Below, one piece after another: positions 33,529 to 45,581 of a stretch of DNA of 64,000 nucleotides. The stretch comes from Campylobacteraceae bacterium. Lineage in GTDB: Bacteria; Campylobacterota; Campylobacteria; Campylobacterales; Campylobacteraceae. The notes beneath the pieces are model-generated. The model did no database searches, was not told where the DNA came from, and saw only the letters and a program-made list of their open reading frames with translations. A program made the position numbers and the translations under genes. Each line of letters begins with the position of its first letter. The first letter of the stretch is position 1. The DNA lies in assembly GCA_012519705.1 (NCBI GenBank), contig JAAYPR010000038.1, positions 62,001 through 126,000 of the forward strand, written 5' to 3'.

Positions 33529-34605
33529 ATGGAAATGCAACAACAAACTAGTATCAACACTCTTTTGGCAGTTATGGTTAAAAATGGTGCAAGTGACCTT
33601 CACCTAGTTAGTAGAAGTGCTCCGCAGATTAGAATAGATGGTAAGCTTGTTCAAATAAATATGCCTGAGCTTACAGGGGCTCAGATAGAAACTCTTTGTT
33701 ACGCCATCATTTCAGATGCTCAAAAAAGCCAGCTTGAAGAGAACAAAGAGCTTGACTTTGCTTATGAGCTGCCAAATGTCGGAAGATTTAGAGGTAATTA
33801 CTACTATGTTATGAACGGCGATTTAGCAGCAGCTTTTAGGGTTATACCTATTGATATGCCTTCACTTGACAGCTTAAGAGCTCCAGATATTTTAAAGAAA
33901 ATAGTTAAGAGAGAAAAAGGGCTCATTTTAGTTACAGGACCAACTGGTAGTGGTAAATCAACAACCTTAGCAGCTATGCTAAATGAAATAAATGAGACCG
34001 AAAGAAAACATATTATTACAGTTGAAGACCCTGTAGAGTTTGTTCACACAAATAAAAAGGCACTTTTTTCACATAGAAATATAGGCACTGATACTCACTC
34101 TTACGCAAATGCTTTAAAATATGCACTTCGTGAAGACCCAGATATTATACTAATTGGAGAAATGAGAGATAAAGAGACTATCTCTATCGCAATCACCGCA
34201 GCTGAAACGGGACACCTCGTTTTTGGAACTCTTCACACAAACTCGGCTATGCAGACTATTAGCCGTATAGTTGATAGCTTTGAGGGAGGTGAGCAAACTC
34301 AGATAAGAAATATGCTTTCTGTTTCATTAAGTGCTATAGTTTCACAATCACTACTTCCAAAAATAGGCGGTGGAAGATACGCTGTACATGAAATTTTAAT
34401 CAACAACAGTGCTATTGCAAACCTAATAAGAGAGGATAAAACTCAACAAATTTACTCTCAAATGCAATTAAATCAGCAAGAAACAGGTATGGTAACCCAA
34501 ACCCAAACTCTTATAAAAGCCCTTCAATCAAGGCTTATAACAAAAGAGAGTGCTCTTGCTTACTCAACTAGTCGTCAAGAACTTATTAAAGCCATAGGAG
34601 AATAA
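33529..34605 (+). CDS. pilT: Type IV pilus retraction ATPase-like protein PilT
   Basis: GASDLHL, LVTGPTGSGKSTTLAAMLNEIN, EDPVEFVH, ALREDPDIILIGEMRDKETI, TGHLVFGTLHTNSA. Confidence 0.93.
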   Translation: MEMQQQTSINTLLAVMVKNGASDLHLVSRSAPQIRIDGKLVQINMPELTGAQIETLCYAIISDAQKSQLEENKELDFAYELPNVGRFRGNYYYVMNGDLAAAFRVIPIDMPSLDSLRAPDILKKIVKREKGLILVTGPTGSGKSTTLAAMLNEINETERKHIITVEDPVEFVHTNKKALFSHRNIGTDTHSYANALKYALREDPDIILIGEMRDKETISIAITAAETGHLVFGTLHTNSAMQTISRIVDSFEGGEQTQIRNMLSVSLSAIVSQSLLPKIGGGRYAVHEILINNSAIANLIREDKTQQIYSQMQLNQQETGMVTQTQTLIKALQSRLITKESALAYSTSRQELIKAIGE

Positions 34606-34606
34606 A

Positions 34607-35254
34607 ATGACAGGAATAAATTGGTTAGATATCGTAGTTTTAGTTTTAGTTTTAGTTTTTGCTCTTAAAGGTCTAGCAAGCGGACTTATAAGAGAGATTT
34701 TTGGCATTATTGGAATGGTGGGTGGCTTTGTCTGTGCTATGAGATATAAAGAAGAAGCTGGAGCTTGGATAAGTTCAAATGTCTATGATTTACAAAGCAT
34801 AGGCTTAATGTCTGGAAATGGCACGGAAATTATAGTTGGCTTTTTAGCAACACTATTTGGAATTTGGTTTGTAGCTCTAGTTTTAGGTGAGCTTATTACA
34901 AAAATGCTAAGCCTTTCAGGTCTTGGCATCATAGATAGGGTTGGCGGGCTTATCTTTGGCGGTGCAAAAATATTTTTAATCCTTGCAATAATAGCTGTAT
35001 TTATAAGATCTTCGGCACTTCTTAATAAGCAGGCAAAACCCTACTTTGACAATAGCGTGACTTTTCCGTACCTAGTTAATACTGGTGCATTTTTAATGGA
35101 TTTAGAGCTTAAAGATTTAACATCTGCCCCAGAGAGTGCTGGAACAAAAGAGTCAAATGAGACAAATATAATTTACGAAAAAAGTAGCTTTACAAATGAC
35201 CAAAATGCAGTAAAGCAGATATATGGAGAGATGAATGCAACAACTCAAGAGTAA
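34607..35254 (+). CDS. cvpA: CvpA-family membrane protein
   Basis: [35 protein letters not shown]. Confidence 0.85.
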   Translation: MTGINWLDIVVLVLVLVFALKGLASGLIREIFGIIGMVGGFVCAMRYKEEAGAWISSNVYDLQSIGLMSGNGTEIIVGFLATLFGIWFVALVLGELITKMLSLSGLGIIDRVGGLIFGGAKIFLILAIIAVFIRSSALLNKQAKPYFDNSVTFPYLVNTGAFLMDLELKDLTSAPESAGTKESNETNIIYEKSSFTNDQNAVKQIYGEMNATTQE

Positions 35255-35717
35255 TTCAAAAATAGAGAATTTGGAATTCGATGCTATTTTAGATGAATTT
35301 AGAGAAATCTTAAAAAGAAACAAGCTTAAATATACAAAACAAAGAGAGGCAGTTCTTAGAACGCTTTATAACAGTGACCATCATTTCAGCCCTGAGGAGC
35401 TATACTTAGAAGTAAAGGAGCTATATCCTGAGCTAAACATAGGCATTGCAACTGCGTATAGAACTCTAAATTTACTAGAAGAGTCAGGGATGGTGACATC
35501 AATTTCATTTGGAACTCAAGGTAAAAAATTTGAACTTGCCACAAAACCTCATCATGACCACTTAATCTGCAAGAACTGTGGCTTGATAGTTGAGTTTGAA
35601 GATGATGTGATAGAGAAAAAACAAGCAGAAATTGCAGAAAAAAACGGTTTTAAATTAACAGGACATCTACTACAACTGTATGGAATTTGTAGTGCATGTA
35701 AAAAGGAGTTTAATTAG
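35235..35717 (+). CDS. fur: Ferric uptake regulator Fur
   Basis: [56 protein letters not shown]. Confidence 0.93.
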   Translation: MQQLKSNSKIENLEFDAILDEFREILKRNKLKYTKQREAVLRTLYNSDHHFSPEELYLEVKELYPELNIGIATAYRTLNLLEESGMVTSISFGTQGKKFELATKPHHDHLICKNCGLIVEFEDDVIEKKQAEIAEKNGFKLTGHLLQLYGICSACKKEFN

Positions 35718-37225
35718 TGATATTTGACAATCAATTAGAAATTCAACGAATCGAAAAAGCGGACGAACTAAGAAGTCTAGGTATAAATCCATATCCACAT
35801 TTCTTAAAAAAAGAGATGTCTATACAAGAGTTTAGAGATAAATTTGAACATATAAAAGAGCAAGATGAGAAAAAATCAGATGAAATAGTAACTATTTCAG
35901 GAAGGTTAATGCTAAAAAGAGTTGCTGGAAAATCAACTTTTGGCAACATAGAAGACGAGAGTGGAAATGTTCAAATTTACTACTCACGTGACAGCATCGG
36001 CGAAGAAAACTATAAAATTTTTAGAAAAAACCTTGAAGTTGGTGATATAGTTTTAGTCTCGGGACACGCGTTTGTAACTGGAACTGGCGAGTTTTCAATC
36101 CATGTAAATGATTTAAAACTTGCAACAAAAGCGATAACCCAGCTACCTGAAAAGTTCCACGGCTTAACGGATAAAGAGATAAGATACCGCCAAAGATATC
36201 TTGATATGATAATGGACAAAGAGATTAGAAATGACTTTAGAAACCGCTCTATCATCATCTCAACTATTAGAAATTTCTTTGAAGAAAGAGGCTTTTTAGA
36301 GGTTGAAACGCCGATGATGCACCCCATCCCAGGTGGAGCAAATGCAAAGCCATTTATTACATATCATAACGCTTTAGATGTTGAAAGATATTTAAGAATC
36401 GCACCTGAACTTTATCTAAAACGCTTAGTTGTAGGCGGGATGGAAGCGATATTTGAAATAAATAGAAACTTTAGAAACGAAGGGATGGACTTAACTCACA
36501 ACCCTGAGTTTACATCTATCGAGTTTTACTGGGCGTGGCATGACTATCACGATGTGATGGATTTAACAGAAGAGCTGTTTAGAGTACTTTTAAAAAGACT
36601 TAATTTGCCTGATATATTAGAATATGGTGAGCAAAAAATAGACTTTTCAAAACCTTTTGCAAGAGTAAAATATCTTGACGCTTTAGTGGAAATCGGCGGA
36701 CTTTCAAAAGATATCATAAACGATAGAGAGAAAATTTTAACTAAACTTGAAAATGACGGCTATGAAGCAAATGCAAACTTAGACCTAGGCCACCTTCAAG
36801 CTGAACTATTTGATAACTATGTAGAAGAGAAGCTAATAAATCCTACATTTATCATAGACTTTCCTATTGCGATTAGCCCTCTTTCAAGAAGAAGTGATGA
36901 AAACCCAGAGATTGCTGAGAGATTTGAGCTATTTATCGCAGGAAATGAGCTTGCAAACGCATTTAACGAGTTAAACGACCCGCTTGATCAATATGAGAGA
37001 TTTAAAGCTCAAATTGATGCAAAAAACGCAGGAAACGATGAAGCGCATGAGATGGATGAGGACTTTGTAAGAGCTCTAGGTTATGCGATGCCTCCAACTG
37101 TGGGATGCGGTATAGGCATAGATAGACTTGTGATGCTACTTATAAATAAAGAGTCTATTAGAGATGTGATTTTGTTCCCAGCAATGAGACCGATTAAAAA
37201 CCAAAACAACGAAGATAAGGAGTAA
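35717..37225 (+). CDS. lysS: Lysyl-tRNA synthetase
   Basis: Class II motifs: [73 protein letters not shown]. Confidence 0.97.
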   Translation: MIFDNQLEIQRIEKADELRSLGINPYPHFLKKEMSIQEFRDKFEHIKEQDEKKSDEIVTISGRLMLKRVAGKSTFGNIEDESGNVQIYYSRDSIGEENYKIFRKNLEVGDIVLVSGHAFVTGTGEFSIHVNDLKLATKAITQLPEKFHGLTDKEIRYRQRYLDMIMDKEIRNDFRNRSIIISTIRNFFEERGFLEVETPMMHPIPGGANAKPFITYHNALDVERYLRIAPELYLKRLVVGGMEAIFEINRNFRNEGMDLTHNPEFTSIEFYWAWHDYHDVMDLTEELFRVLLKRLNLPDILEYGEQKIDFSKPFARVKYLDALVEIGGLSKDIINDREKILTKLENDGYEANANLDLGHLQAELFDNYVEEKLINPTFIIDFPIAISPLSRRSDENPEIAERFELFIAGNELANAFNELNDPLDQYERFKAQIDAKNAGNDEAHEMDEDFVRALGYAMPPTVGCGIGIDRLVMLLINKESIRDVILFPAMRPIKNQNNEDKE

Positions 37226-37227
37226 AT

Positions 37228-38472
37228 ATGAGTTTAGAGAGTTTTGATAAAGAAATTTTTGATTTAACAAATCAAGAGTTAAAAAGACAGTGTGACTATC
37301 TAGAGATGATAGCAAGTGAGAACTTCACATATCCAGAAGTTATGCAAGTGATGGGTTCAATCCTTACAAACAAATACGCTGAAGGGTATCCTGGAAAGAG
37401 ATATTACGGCGGTTGTGAGTTTGTAGATGAGATAGAGCAAATCGCGATTGATAGATGTAAAGAGCTTTTTGGATGTGAGTTTGCAAATGTTCAGCCAAAC
37501 TCAGGAAGCCAAGCAAACCAAGGAGTTTATGGTGCTCTTTTAAAACCAGGTGATAAAATTTTAGGTATGGATTTAAGCCATGGTGGACACTTAACACATG
37601 GTGCAAAGGTTTCAAGTAGTGGCAAATACTATGAGAGCTTTTTTTACGGCGTTGAGATGGACGGTAGAATCAACTATGATAAAGTTTTAGAAATCGCTCA
37701 CATCGTTAAACCAAAGATGATAGTCTGTGGTGCTTCTGCTTATGCTAGAGAGATAGACTTTGCTAAATTTAGGAGTATTGCTGACTCAGTTGGTGCACTT
37801 TTGTTTGCTGACGTTGCACATATCGCAGGTCTTGTTGTAGCAGGTGAGCATAACAACCCTTTCCCACACTGCCACGTAGTAAGTTCTACAACTCATAAAA
37901 CCTTAAGAGGCCCAAGAGGCGGTATTATCATGACAAATGATGAGGAGTATGCGAAAAAAATCAACTCAAGCATTTTCCCAGGCATTCAAGGTGGCCCTTT
38001 AGTTCACGTAATAGCTGGAAAAGCAGTTGGTTTTAAACACAACCTTTCACCAGAGTGGAAAGTTTACGCAAAACAAGTTAAAGCAAACGCTAAGAAACTT
38101 GGAGAAGTACTGATGGCAAGAGGGTTTGACCTAGTAAGTGGTGGAACTGATAACCACTTAGTTCTTCTTAGCCTACTAAATAAAGAGTATAGCGGAAGAG
38201 ATGCGAGTGATGCACTAGAAAACGCAGGAATTACGACAAATAAAAACACAGTCCCAGGAGAGACAAGAAGCCCGTTTATAACAAGTGGTGTAAGAATTGG
38301 AAGCCCAGCACTAACAGCAAGAGGCATGAAAGAAGCTGAGTTTGAGTTTATAGCAAATAAAATCGCTGATGTTTTAGATGATATAAATAACACAGAGCTT
38401 CAAGCAAAAGTTAAAAAAGAGGTTGTAGATTTAGCTCATAAATTTATAATTTATGACAGAGCAATGTATTAG
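37228..38472 (+). CDS. glyA: Serine hydroxymethyltransferase
   Basis: [61 protein letters not shown]. Confidence 0.97.
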   Translation: MSLESFDKEIFDLTNQELKRQCDYLEMIASENFTYPEVMQVMGSILTNKYAEGYPGKRYYGGCEFVDEIEQIAIDRCKELFGCEFANVQPNSGSQANQGVYGALLKPGDKILGMDLSHGGHLTHGAKVSSSGKYYESFFYGVEMDGRINYDKVLEIAHIVKPKMIVCGASAYAREIDFAKFRSIADSVGALLFADVAHIAGLVVAGEHNNPFPHCHVVSSTTHKTLRGPRGGIIMTNDEEYAKKINSSIFPGIQGGPLVHVIAGKAVGFKHNLSPEWKVYAKQVKANAKKLGEVLMARGFDLVSGGTDNHLVLLSLLNKEYSGRDASDALENAGITTNKNTVPGETRSPFITSGVRIGSPALTARGMKEAEFEFIANKIADVLDDINNTELQAKVKKEVVDLAHKFIIYDRAMY

Positions 38473-38480
38473 GAGGTTGA

Positions 38481-39371
38481 ATGAATAATAAATTTAGCAT
38501 AGATGATAGTATAATTTTAGATCCAAGAAACTCTAAAACAAACAGCATAAAAAAGGTTTTGACTGGTATCGCTATCCTTGTTCTTTTGTTTTTAATAGTA
38601 CTTATCGTCATGAAATTTATTAATAGTGGTGATACTCCTGAGCCAACTCCTTTGGTTATGCCAAGTGAGGAAATAATATTTAAACCAAAAGAGAGCAAAG
38701 AAGAAAAAACTGAAGAACCAAAACCAACAGTTGTTGAAGAGCCAAAGATTGTTCAAATTCAGCCAATTGAAATAAAAAAAGAACCTACTTCGGAAGTAAA
38801 AGAACCGGTTAAACAGACTCAAGAAGTTGTTGTGGTAACTTCAAAAAAAGATGAAGAAGCCAAAAGAGCTGAGGAGGCTAGAAAATTAGCTGAAGCTAAA
38901 AAGGCTGAAGAGATGAAAAAGGCTGAAGAGATGAAAAAAGCCGAAGAAGCTAAAAAAGCCGAGGAAGCTAAAAAAGCAGAAGCTGTAAAACTTGCTAAAG
39001 CAGAAGAAGCGAAAAAGGCAGAAGAGGCTAGAAAATTAGCTGAAGCTAAAAAAGCTGAAGAGATGAAAAGGGCAGAGGAAACTAAAAAAGCAGAAGTAAC
39101 TAGAAAAAAACAAGGCACTCAAATACCTGGCAATGTTCCAGCTGGAAGCTATATTCAAATCTTAGCAACTAGTGAGTTTAGAGCTGATGCTCCGTCCATT
39201 AAAAAACTTACTAGCAACGGCTATGATTATAGGCTTTACAAAACTATGATTGACGGGAAAGAGTTTACAAAGGTGCTAGTTGGTCCTTTTGATAGTGCTA
39301 CTATTCAAAATGAGATAACAAATGTAAGAGCTACTATTAATAAAGATGCTTTTGTATTTAGAGTTAAGTGA
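38481..39371 (+). CDS. SPOR-domain membrane protein with KAEEAKK-type repeat linker
   Basis: One TM helix, TolA-like KAEE(A/M)KK stretch, C-terminal SPOR-like GSYIQILATSEFRADAPSIKKLTSNGYDYRLYKT. Confidence 0.85.
   Translation: MNNKFSIDDSIILDPRNSKTNSIKKVLTGIAILVLLFLIVLIVMKFINSGDTPEPTPLVMPSEEIIFKPKESKEEKTEEPKPTVVEEPKIVQIQPIEIKKEPTSEVKEPVKQTQEVVVVTSKKDEEAKRAEEARKLAEAKKAEEMKKAEEMKKAEEAKKAEEAKKAEAVKLAKAEEAKKAEEARKLAEAKKAEEMKRAEETKKAEVTRKKQGTQIPGNVPAGSYIQILATSEFRADAPSIKKLTSNGYDYRLYKTMIDGKEFTKVLVGPFDSATIQNEITNVRATINKDAFVFRVK
38859..39112 (+). repeat. Low-complexity coding repeats; near-identical copies 150 bp apart
   Basis: GAGGCTAGAAAATTAGCTGAAGCTAAAAA(G/A)GCTGAAGAGATGAAAA at 38874 and again at 39024. 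Confidence 0.85.
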
Positions 39372-40153
39372 TGAAGAAATTTGCAGTTTTTGGAAATCCG
39401 ATATCTCACTCCATCTCTCCAAGACTTCATAACCTTGCCATTAAAGAGCTAAGCTTAGATGCTTTTTATGGCAGGGTTCTTTTAGACGACGGTCTAAATT
39501 TAAAAGAGAAATTTAATCTACTTAATTTAAATGGGGCAAATATAACTGTCCCTTTTAAAGAAGATGCCTTAAATGCATGTGATTATTTAGATGAAGGTGT
39601 GAAAGTAATCGGCTCTTTAAATACTATTGTTAAAAAAGATGGCAAAATTTATGGTTATAATACAGACGCTCCTGGGTTCTTAAAAGCTATAAAAGAGTTT
39701 GGGAATATCAAGTCAGCCCTTATTATCGGAGCTGGTGGCACTGCAAAGGCTCTTTCTTATGCTCTAAAAGATTTAAACTTAGACATAGTAAATAGAAGTG
39801 ATAAAAGAGCAGCGAACTTTAAAGATTTTAACTTTTATACTTGGAAAAACTTCACTCCAAAAGGCTATGATTTGGTTGTTAACTCAACTTCAGCAGGTCT
39901 AAAAGATGAAGAGCTACCTATGCCAAAAGAGGTACTTGAAGCTACGCTAAAGAGTTCTAAATTTGCATTTGACGTGATTTATGGAAAAGAGACTCCTTTT
40001 TTAAGCTTAGCAAAAAGTTTAAATTTAAAAACAAAAGATGGTCTTGATATGCTCATCTTTCAAGCAGTAGTTGCACTGAATTTATTTTATGACAAAAAGT
40101 TAGATGAAAATAAAATAGAAGTTTCAATGAAAAAAGCTGCAAATTTAAGATAA
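39368..40153 (+). CDS. aroE: Shikimate dehydrogenase
   Basis: FAVFGNPISHSISPRLHN, LNGANITVPFKEDA, ALIIGAGGTAKALSYALKD, NSTSAGLKDEELPMP. Confidence 0.95.
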   Translation: MMKKFAVFGNPISHSISPRLHNLAIKELSLDAFYGRVLLDDGLNLKEKFNLLNLNGANITVPFKEDALNACDYLDEGVKVIGSLNTIVKKDGKIYGYNTDAPGFLKAIKEFGNIKSALIIGAGGTAKALSYALKDLNLDIVNRSDKRAANFKDFNFYTWKNFTPKGYDLVVNSTSAGLKDEELPMPKEVLEATLKSSKFAFDVIYGKETPFLSLAKSLNLKTKDGLDMLIFQAVVALNLFYDKKLDENKIEVSMKKAANLR

Positions 40154-40164
40154 ACTTGCAGCTT
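40134..40164 (-). terminator. Rho-independent terminator for the minus-strand lipoprotein gene
   Basis: 9-bp stem AAGCTGCAA/TTGCAGCTT, followed on the minus strand by a T-run (TTTTTTC); overlaps the aroE 3' end. Confidence 0.7.
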
Positions 40165-40176
40165 AAAAACTAAAAA

Positions 40177-40602
40177 TTATCTCTCTAGTCTTTTCATATC
40201 TTTACAGCTAGCATCATGCCCGCCATAGCAAGCTCTTTTGTAGATGTCGAGAGCGGCAGCTTTATTTACGCTGACACCCTCTCCCCTTTCAAACATCCTA
40301 GCCATTTTAACACATGTTGGAATGTCTTGGAACTTAACACAAGTAAAATCATACGCAATAACCGCATTTAAAAAGTCGCCATTTGCATAGTAGCTATCAC
40401 CAAGATTTCTACAACCAGCTAAATCTAAACCTTGAAGCCTTTGATATAAAGCATCTCTATTTGCTGGTTGACTTATTTGAACTCTTGTATCATTAGTCTC
40501 TACATTGCCACTAGAACTTGGCACTTTAGGACCTGATGAATTAGCACATCCAGCTAAAAACAGAGCCGAGCTAACAACTAAAGCATTTATAATTTTACTC
40601 AT
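40177..40602 (-). CDS. Small lipoprotein with Sel1/TPR-like C-terminus
   Basis: Lipobox LFLAGC; CVKMARMFERGEGVSVNKAAALDIYKRACYGGHDASC. Confidence 0.8.
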   Translation of the reverse strand: MSKIINALVVSSALFLAGCANSSGPKVPSSSGNVETNDTRVQISQPANRDALYQRLQGLDLAGCRNLGDSYYANGDFLNAVIAYDFTCVKFQDIPTCVKMARMFERGEGVSVNKAAALDIYKRACYGGHDASCKDMKRLER

Positions 40603-40613
40603 AACTACTCTCC

Positions 40614-40937
40614 TTAAAATCTACCAGTGATGTAGTAAGTCTCTTTCCCTTCAACTTTTTCAATCGATAGTTTATATCTCTCTGACCATTCAAAGATGAT
40701 TTCTCTAACAGCTTTTACAACTTGCTCAGCTGGGTCTTCATTTTTGATTTTAAAATATGGGTTTGAGTTTGACATCGCTATATAAGCACCAAATTTTTCT
40801 AATTTATCGTTTAAAAGTATGATTTTTTCAAGCTCATTATCTTCAAAATCACATTTTGATAAAATACCTCTTAATTGTGCGATAGTCGCATCATTTGCAC
40901 CATAACCTAGTGAAACTAAAATTCCTTCTTCATTCAT
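40614..40937 (-). CDS. Conserved hypothetical protein
   Basis: Start set at MNEEGILVSLGYG; about 107 aa. Confidence 0.65.
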   Translation of the reverse strand: MNEEGILVSLGYGANDATIAQLRGILSKCDFEDNELEKIILLNDKLEKFGAYIAMSNSNPYFKIKNEDPAEQVVKAVREIIFEWSERYKLSIEKVEGKETYYITGRF

Positions 40938-40958
40938 TATAAATCCTTTCAAATAAAT

Positions 40959-42050
40959 TTAAGAGTTAGAGATTAAAACTCCCTCTATTATTTTTTTAAT
41001 ATCTCCGTCTAAAACTGCATCAACTTGCGAGTAGCTTAAATTTGAGCGGTTATCTTTAACTTGCTGGTAAGGAAAAAGCACATAACTTCTTACCTGATGT
41101 CCCCAGCCAATTTCGCTCTTATCGCCACTATTTGCTGACTCATTCTGCTTTGATAGCTCAAGCTCATAAAGTCTTGATTTAAGCATTTTCATCGCAGTTG
41201 CTTTGTTTTTGTGCTGACTTCTGTCGTTTTGACACTGAACAACTATACCAGTTGGATTATGAGTTATCCTAACAGCACTCTCTGTTTTATTGACATGCTG
41301 ACCACCTGCCCCACTTGCTCTATAAACATCGATTCTGATATCTTTTTCTTCTATTTCTATATTGATATCATCATCTAATTCAGGGCTTACCATCACACTT
41401 GTAAAACTTGTGTGCCTTCTTCCAGCACTGTCAAATGGGCTTACTCTTACTAACCTATGGATACCATTTTCAGCTTTTAAATACCCATAAGCATTTTCAC
41501 CTTTGACGATAAAACTTACATCTTTAAGCCCAGCTTCATCGCCTTCTTGAAAGTCTAAAACTTCTACCTTATACCCCTCCCTTTCACAAAATCTAAGATA
41601 CATTCTATATAAAATGCTCGCCCAGTCGTTACTCTCGGTTCCACCAGCTCCTGGGTGTATGGTAACGATGGCATTTTTAGAGTCATTTTCACCACTTAAA
41701 AGCATAGAAACCTCTAAGCTAGTAATTCTCTCTTCTAAACTTTGGGCATCGTCAAATAACGCGTTTATAACCTCGCTATCCTCTTCCATGCTTGCTAACT
41801 CATACATCTCTTTTGCATCATCTACAAGAGTTTTTGCCTCTTTGAATTTATCAAAAGTAGAAATAAGCTTAGTTTTTTCCTTATTGATTTTAGTAGCGTT
41901 TTCTACATCGCCCCAAAAACTTGGGTCATTTTCCATCTCTTTTATCTCATCAAGCCTTTTTTCAATCTTCTCAGGCTTGATAATCTGAGCGATGTTTTCA
42001 ACTTTTGTGTTTAGAGTTTTTAAAAGTTCTGTATATTCGTAATTATCCAA
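40959..42050 (-). CDS. prfB: Peptide chain release factor 2
   Basis: [45 protein letters not shown]; continuous 363-aa frame. Confidence 0.96.
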   Translation of the reverse strand: MDNYEYTELLKTLNTKVENIAQIIKPEKIEKRLDEIKEMENDPSFWGDVENATKINKEKTKLISTFDKFKEAKTLVDDAKEMYELASMEEDSEVINALFDDAQSLEERITSLEVSMLLSGENDSKNAIVTIHPGAGGTESNDWASILYRMYLRFCEREGYKVEVLDFQEGDEAGLKDVSFIVKGENAYGYLKAENGIHRLVRVSPFDSAGRRHTSFTSVMVSPELDDDINIEIEEKDIRIDVYRASGAGGQHVNKTESAVRITHNPTGIVVQCQNDRSQHKNKATAMKMLKSRLYELELSKQNESANSGDKSEIGWGHQVRSYVLFPYQQVKDNRSNLSYSQVDAVLDGDIKKIIEGVLISNS

Positions 42051-42051
42051 G

Positions 42052-43323
42052 TTACTCCCTTACTCTTTCGTCTATTAGCGTTGCTTGACTTATCGCTTCT
42101 TTTGCCTCTCTTACTCTTTCTTCTGCTATATCTCTATCGTGATCTTCTTTTAAAGCTGCTCTCTTATCTTGATATGCAAAACCTATCTTCATAATTATAA
42201 ACCCTAAAACCGCTGCCACAAAAGAAGCTATTAAGATAGAGAGTTTTTCTGCATAGTGGAAAGCATCGCTATCGCCATAAGCTATAGTTCCGATAAACAA
42301 GCTCATACTCGCCCCAATTCCTGTTAAAACACAAAGTCCAAAGAACTGGATACTGTTTGCTCCCTCAGGTAGTTTTGAGACCCCACCTTTTATGATAAAG
42401 TATGACGCTATGTAAATTCCCACCGGCTTTGCAACTACAAGACCAAAGAAAATACCCAAAGACACTGGGTGGATTAAGTGGTTGAACGCATCTGCGTTTA
42501 GTGCCATTCCAGCGTTTGTAAAAGCAAAAACTGGCATAACAAAGTATGTTATAAACCCGCCGAGCCTTTTTTCTATATCATTTAGCATAGAGTATCCACG
42601 AATTGGCTTAAGCGGTATAAAAGCCGAAGCGACAATCCCAGCAATAGTTGGGTGAACGCCTGACTCTAAAAACGCAAGCCATAAAAGCAGAGATGTTATG
42701 ATGTAATATGCTTTTTTATTTACTTTTAGCAAATTTAGAACCAAAAGTATCGCTGTGAGTCCCGCTGCAATAGAAAGTGCTGTATATGAAAGCTCTGTTG
42801 TGTAAAAAACAGCGATTATAAAAACAACACAAACGTCATCAATGATAGCTAAAAGTAGCAAAAACATTCTAAGAGATGGTGGAACTCTTGAGCCTAAAAG
42901 AAGCAAAATTCCCACCGCAAAAGCAGTATCACTAACTGTTGGTATCGCCCAGCCTCTCATCGCAAAAGCATCGCCATAAGTAAAAGCTATAAAAACTAAA
43001 GCCGGAGCAACGATACCGCCGATTCCCCCAACAACAGGAAGAGCCACACGGGATGGCGAACTAAGCTGTCCAACTAAAACTTCTCTTTTAACTTCAAGTC
43101 CTATATAGAAGAAAAACAGTGCCATAAAGCCGTCATTTACGATTAAAAGCATAGTTTTTGTTAAAGTGTAATCTCCAAATTTTACACCTATTTCAAAATT
43201 TCTATAATTATCATAAAATTCTGATAAAAATGAGTTTGCAAAAAGCAGAGCCAAAAAAGTACCCGCTATGATTAAAATTCCACCAATTGACTCATTTTTA
43301 AAAAATCTTTTTACCGCTTCCAA
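42052..43323 (-). CDS. nhaA: Na+/H+ antiporter NhaA
   Basis: [60 protein letters not shown]. Confidence 0.96.
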   Translation of the reverse strand: MEAVKRFFKNESIGGILIIAGTFLALLFANSFLSEFYDNYRNFEIGVKFGDYTLTKTMLLIVNDGFMALFFFYIGLEVKREVLVGQLSSPSRVALPVVGGIGGIVAPALVFIAFTYGDAFAMRGWAIPTVSDTAFAVGILLLLGSRVPPSLRMFLLLLAIIDDVCVVFIIAVFYTTELSYTALSIAAGLTAILLVLNLLKVNKKAYYIITSLLLWLAFLESGVHPTIAGIVASAFIPLKPIRGYSMLNDIEKRLGGFITYFVMPVFAFTNAGMALNADAFNHLIHPVSLGIFFGLVVAKPVGIYIASYFIIKGGVSKLPEGANSIQFFGLCVLTGIGASMSLFIGTIAYGDSDAFHYAEKLSILIASFVAAVLGFIIMKIGFAYQDKRAALKEDHDRDIAEERVREAKEAISQATLIDERVRE

Positions 43324-43456
43324 CTATTTTTTCCTTTGAATTTTCTGTTTTGAATTGTATATTCTACCTAAAAATTTTTAAACTAAGCTATATATAAAGA
43401 GTATTTTAAAAAATTTCGGTTATAATGCCAAAAATTTGTGAAATTTAGGAACAAAA

Positions 43457-44278
43457 ATGAAAATTATACGCACTATAAGCGAATTAAAAGAAGAACTAAA
43501 AAACTTAAATGGAACTATTGGTTTTGTTCCTACAATGGGAGCTCTACACAAGGGTCATGTAAGTTTAATAGAAAAATCAAAATCCCAAAATGACTTTACC
43601 ATACTCTCTGTTTTTGTAAACCCAACTCAGTTTTTAGAAGGCGAAGACCTTGATAAATACCCAAGAAACGAATCAGCAGATACAAGAGTAGCTGAAATTT
43701 GTGGTGTTGATATTTTGTTTTTACCAAAAGCTGATGAAATTTACACTAAAATTGAGCCTTTAATAACAGCTCCAAAAGAAATCGCCTCTATCCTAGAAGG
43801 AGCTACTAGACCTGGGCATTTTGACGGGGTTTTAAGAGTTATAAATAAGCTTTTTAACATCACAAAACCAACTCGTGCTTACTTTGGCAAAAAAGATGCC
43901 CAGCAACTAATCATCATAAAAAATATGGTTGAGAGTTTTTTTATGAATATAGAGATAGTTCCTTGTGAAACTGTAAGAGAGCCTGATGGGCTTGCATTTA
44001 GTTCAAGAAACTCTTACTTAAATGAAGAGGATAAACTAAACGCTCTTAAAATTTCTCGCTCCCTACTAAAAGCTTCAAATTTAATCAAAAAAGGCGAACT
44101 CTCATCAAAAGAGGTAATTGCCGAGATGAAACCTATCCTTGAGCCACTTCAGGTTGATTATATCGCTATCGTAGATAGAAACTTTAAAGAGCTACAACAA
44201 GCCGAGCTTAAAAATACGATTATTTTAGTAGCAGCTTATGTTAATAAAACTAGACTAATTGATAATATTTGGATTTAA
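43457..44278 (+). CDS. panC: Pantothenate synthetase
   Basis: [53 protein letters not shown]. Confidence 0.96.
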   Translation: MKIIRTISELKEELKNLNGTIGFVPTMGALHKGHVSLIEKSKSQNDFTILSVFVNPTQFLEGEDLDKYPRNESADTRVAEICGVDILFLPKADEIYTKIEPLITAPKEIASILEGATRPGHFDGVLRVINKLFNITKPTRAYFGKKDAQQLIIIKNMVESFFMNIEIVPCETVREPDGLAFSSRNSYLNEEDKLNALKISRSLLKASNLIKKGELSSKEVIAEMKPILEPLQVDYIAIVDRNFKELQQAELKNTIILVAAYVNKTRLIDNIWI

Positions 44279-44279
44279 A

Positions 44280-45581
44280 ATGAAACAACTCTATTTACTC
44301 TCTTTAGGATGTAACAAAAACTTGGTTGATAGTGAAATCATGCTTGGAAGGCTTAAAGACTACGCCATCACAGACGAGCCAGAAAATGCTGATGTCATCA
44401 TCATAAACACCTGCGGATTTATAGAATCAGCAAAAGAAGAGAGCATAAATGCCATCTTAGAACTTGCAGAATATAAAAAAGAAAACGCTCTTTTAGTAGT
44501 AGCAGGATGTTTAAGTCAGCGATACAAAGATGAGCTTATGAAAGAAATTCCTGAAGTTGATATCTTCACAGGCGTTGGGGACTATAACAAAATAGATGAA
44601 TTAATAGCCAAAAAAGAAAACCGCTTCTCACCAAATACCTATCTTTTAAAAAATGATGAGAGAGTTATCACGGGTTCAAGCTACCACGCTTATATCAAAC
44701 TATCTGAAGGGTGTAATCAAAAATGTTCATTTTGTGCGATACCAACTTTTAAGGGGAGGCTTCAAAGTAGGAGCTTAGAAGATATCGTAAATGAAGTAAA
44801 AAGTTTAGTTAGTAAAGGCTACACGGATTTTAGTTTCATCTCTCAAGATAGCAGTAGTTATGCAAGGGATTTTGGTAAAAAGGATGGGCTGATAGAACTA
44901 ATAGATGAGATAGATAAAATTGATGGTGTTAAATTTGCTAGAATTTTATACCTTTATCCAACCACAACTTCAAACGAACTAGTTGAAAAAATTATCTCTT
45001 CAACTAAATTTGTTAATTATTTTGATATGCCGATACAACATATCAGCGATAACCAACTTAAAATCATGCGTCGTGGAGCTGGAAAAGAGCGAATTCTTGA
45101 GCTTCTAAATTTAATGGGAAGTGCCAAAAACTCATTTTTAAGAACAGGGTTTATCGTAGGTCATCCAGGAGAGAGCGATGCTGACTTTGAAGAGCTTTGC
45201 GAGTTTTTAAAAGAGTTTGAGTTTGATAGGGTTAGCGTTTTTGCATACTCAAAAGAAGAAAACACAAAGGCTTATGAAATGGAGCAAGTCCCAGACTCTA
45301 TTATCCAAAAAAGATTAGAAAAGATAGAGAAAATCACCGCAAAACTAACAAAAAATAGCTTTAAAAAAGAGATTGGCAAAACCGTGCTTTGTCAGATAAA
45401 CTCACAAAGTAGCGAGGGGGAGTTCTTTTTTGGGGCTAAAAATGTTATCTGGGATAGAGAGATTGATGGTGAAATTTTGATAAACGATAGTGAAATCAAA
45501 GACCTTGAAGTTGGCAAAGTCTATAAATGTCTCATCACTACCTACGCTGGAGATAAACTTGTGGGGGAAATAATTGCTTGA
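44280..45581 (+). CDS. rimO: Ribosomal protein S12 methylthiotransferase RimO
   Basis: [57 protein letters not shown]. Confidence 0.96.
   Translation: MKQLYLLSLGCNKNLVDSEIMLGRLKDYAITDEPENADVIIINTCGFIESAKEESINAILELAEYKKENALLVVAGCLSQRYKDELMKEIPEVDIFTGVGDYNKIDELIAKKENRFSPNTYLLKNDERVITGSSYHAYIKLSEGCNQKCSFCAIPTFKGRLQSRSLEDIVNEVKSLVSKGYTDFSFISQDSSSYARDFGKKDGLIELIDEIDKIDGVKFARILYLYPTTTSNELVEKIISSTKFVNYFDMPIQHISDNQLKIMRRGAGKERILELLNLMGSAKNSFLRTGFIVGHPGESDADFEELCEFLKEFEFDRVSVFAYSKEENTKAYEMEQVPDSIIQKRLEKIEKITAKLTKNSFKKEIGKTVLCQINSQSSEGEFFFGAKNVIWDREIDGEILINDSEIKDLEVGKVYKCLITTYAGDKLVGEIIA

Noticed and set aside
38819-39118. 99-aa plus 76/84-aa antisense ORFs over the SPOR-protein repeat
   Set aside because: Ser/Ala-rich (or Phe-rich) low-complexity translations are the mirror of the KAEEAKK repeat; the opposite strand has a well-supported gene.
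40959-42050. Possible programmed frameshift in prfB
   Set aside because: The RF2 reading frame is continuous from start to stop, so no frameshift is needed.
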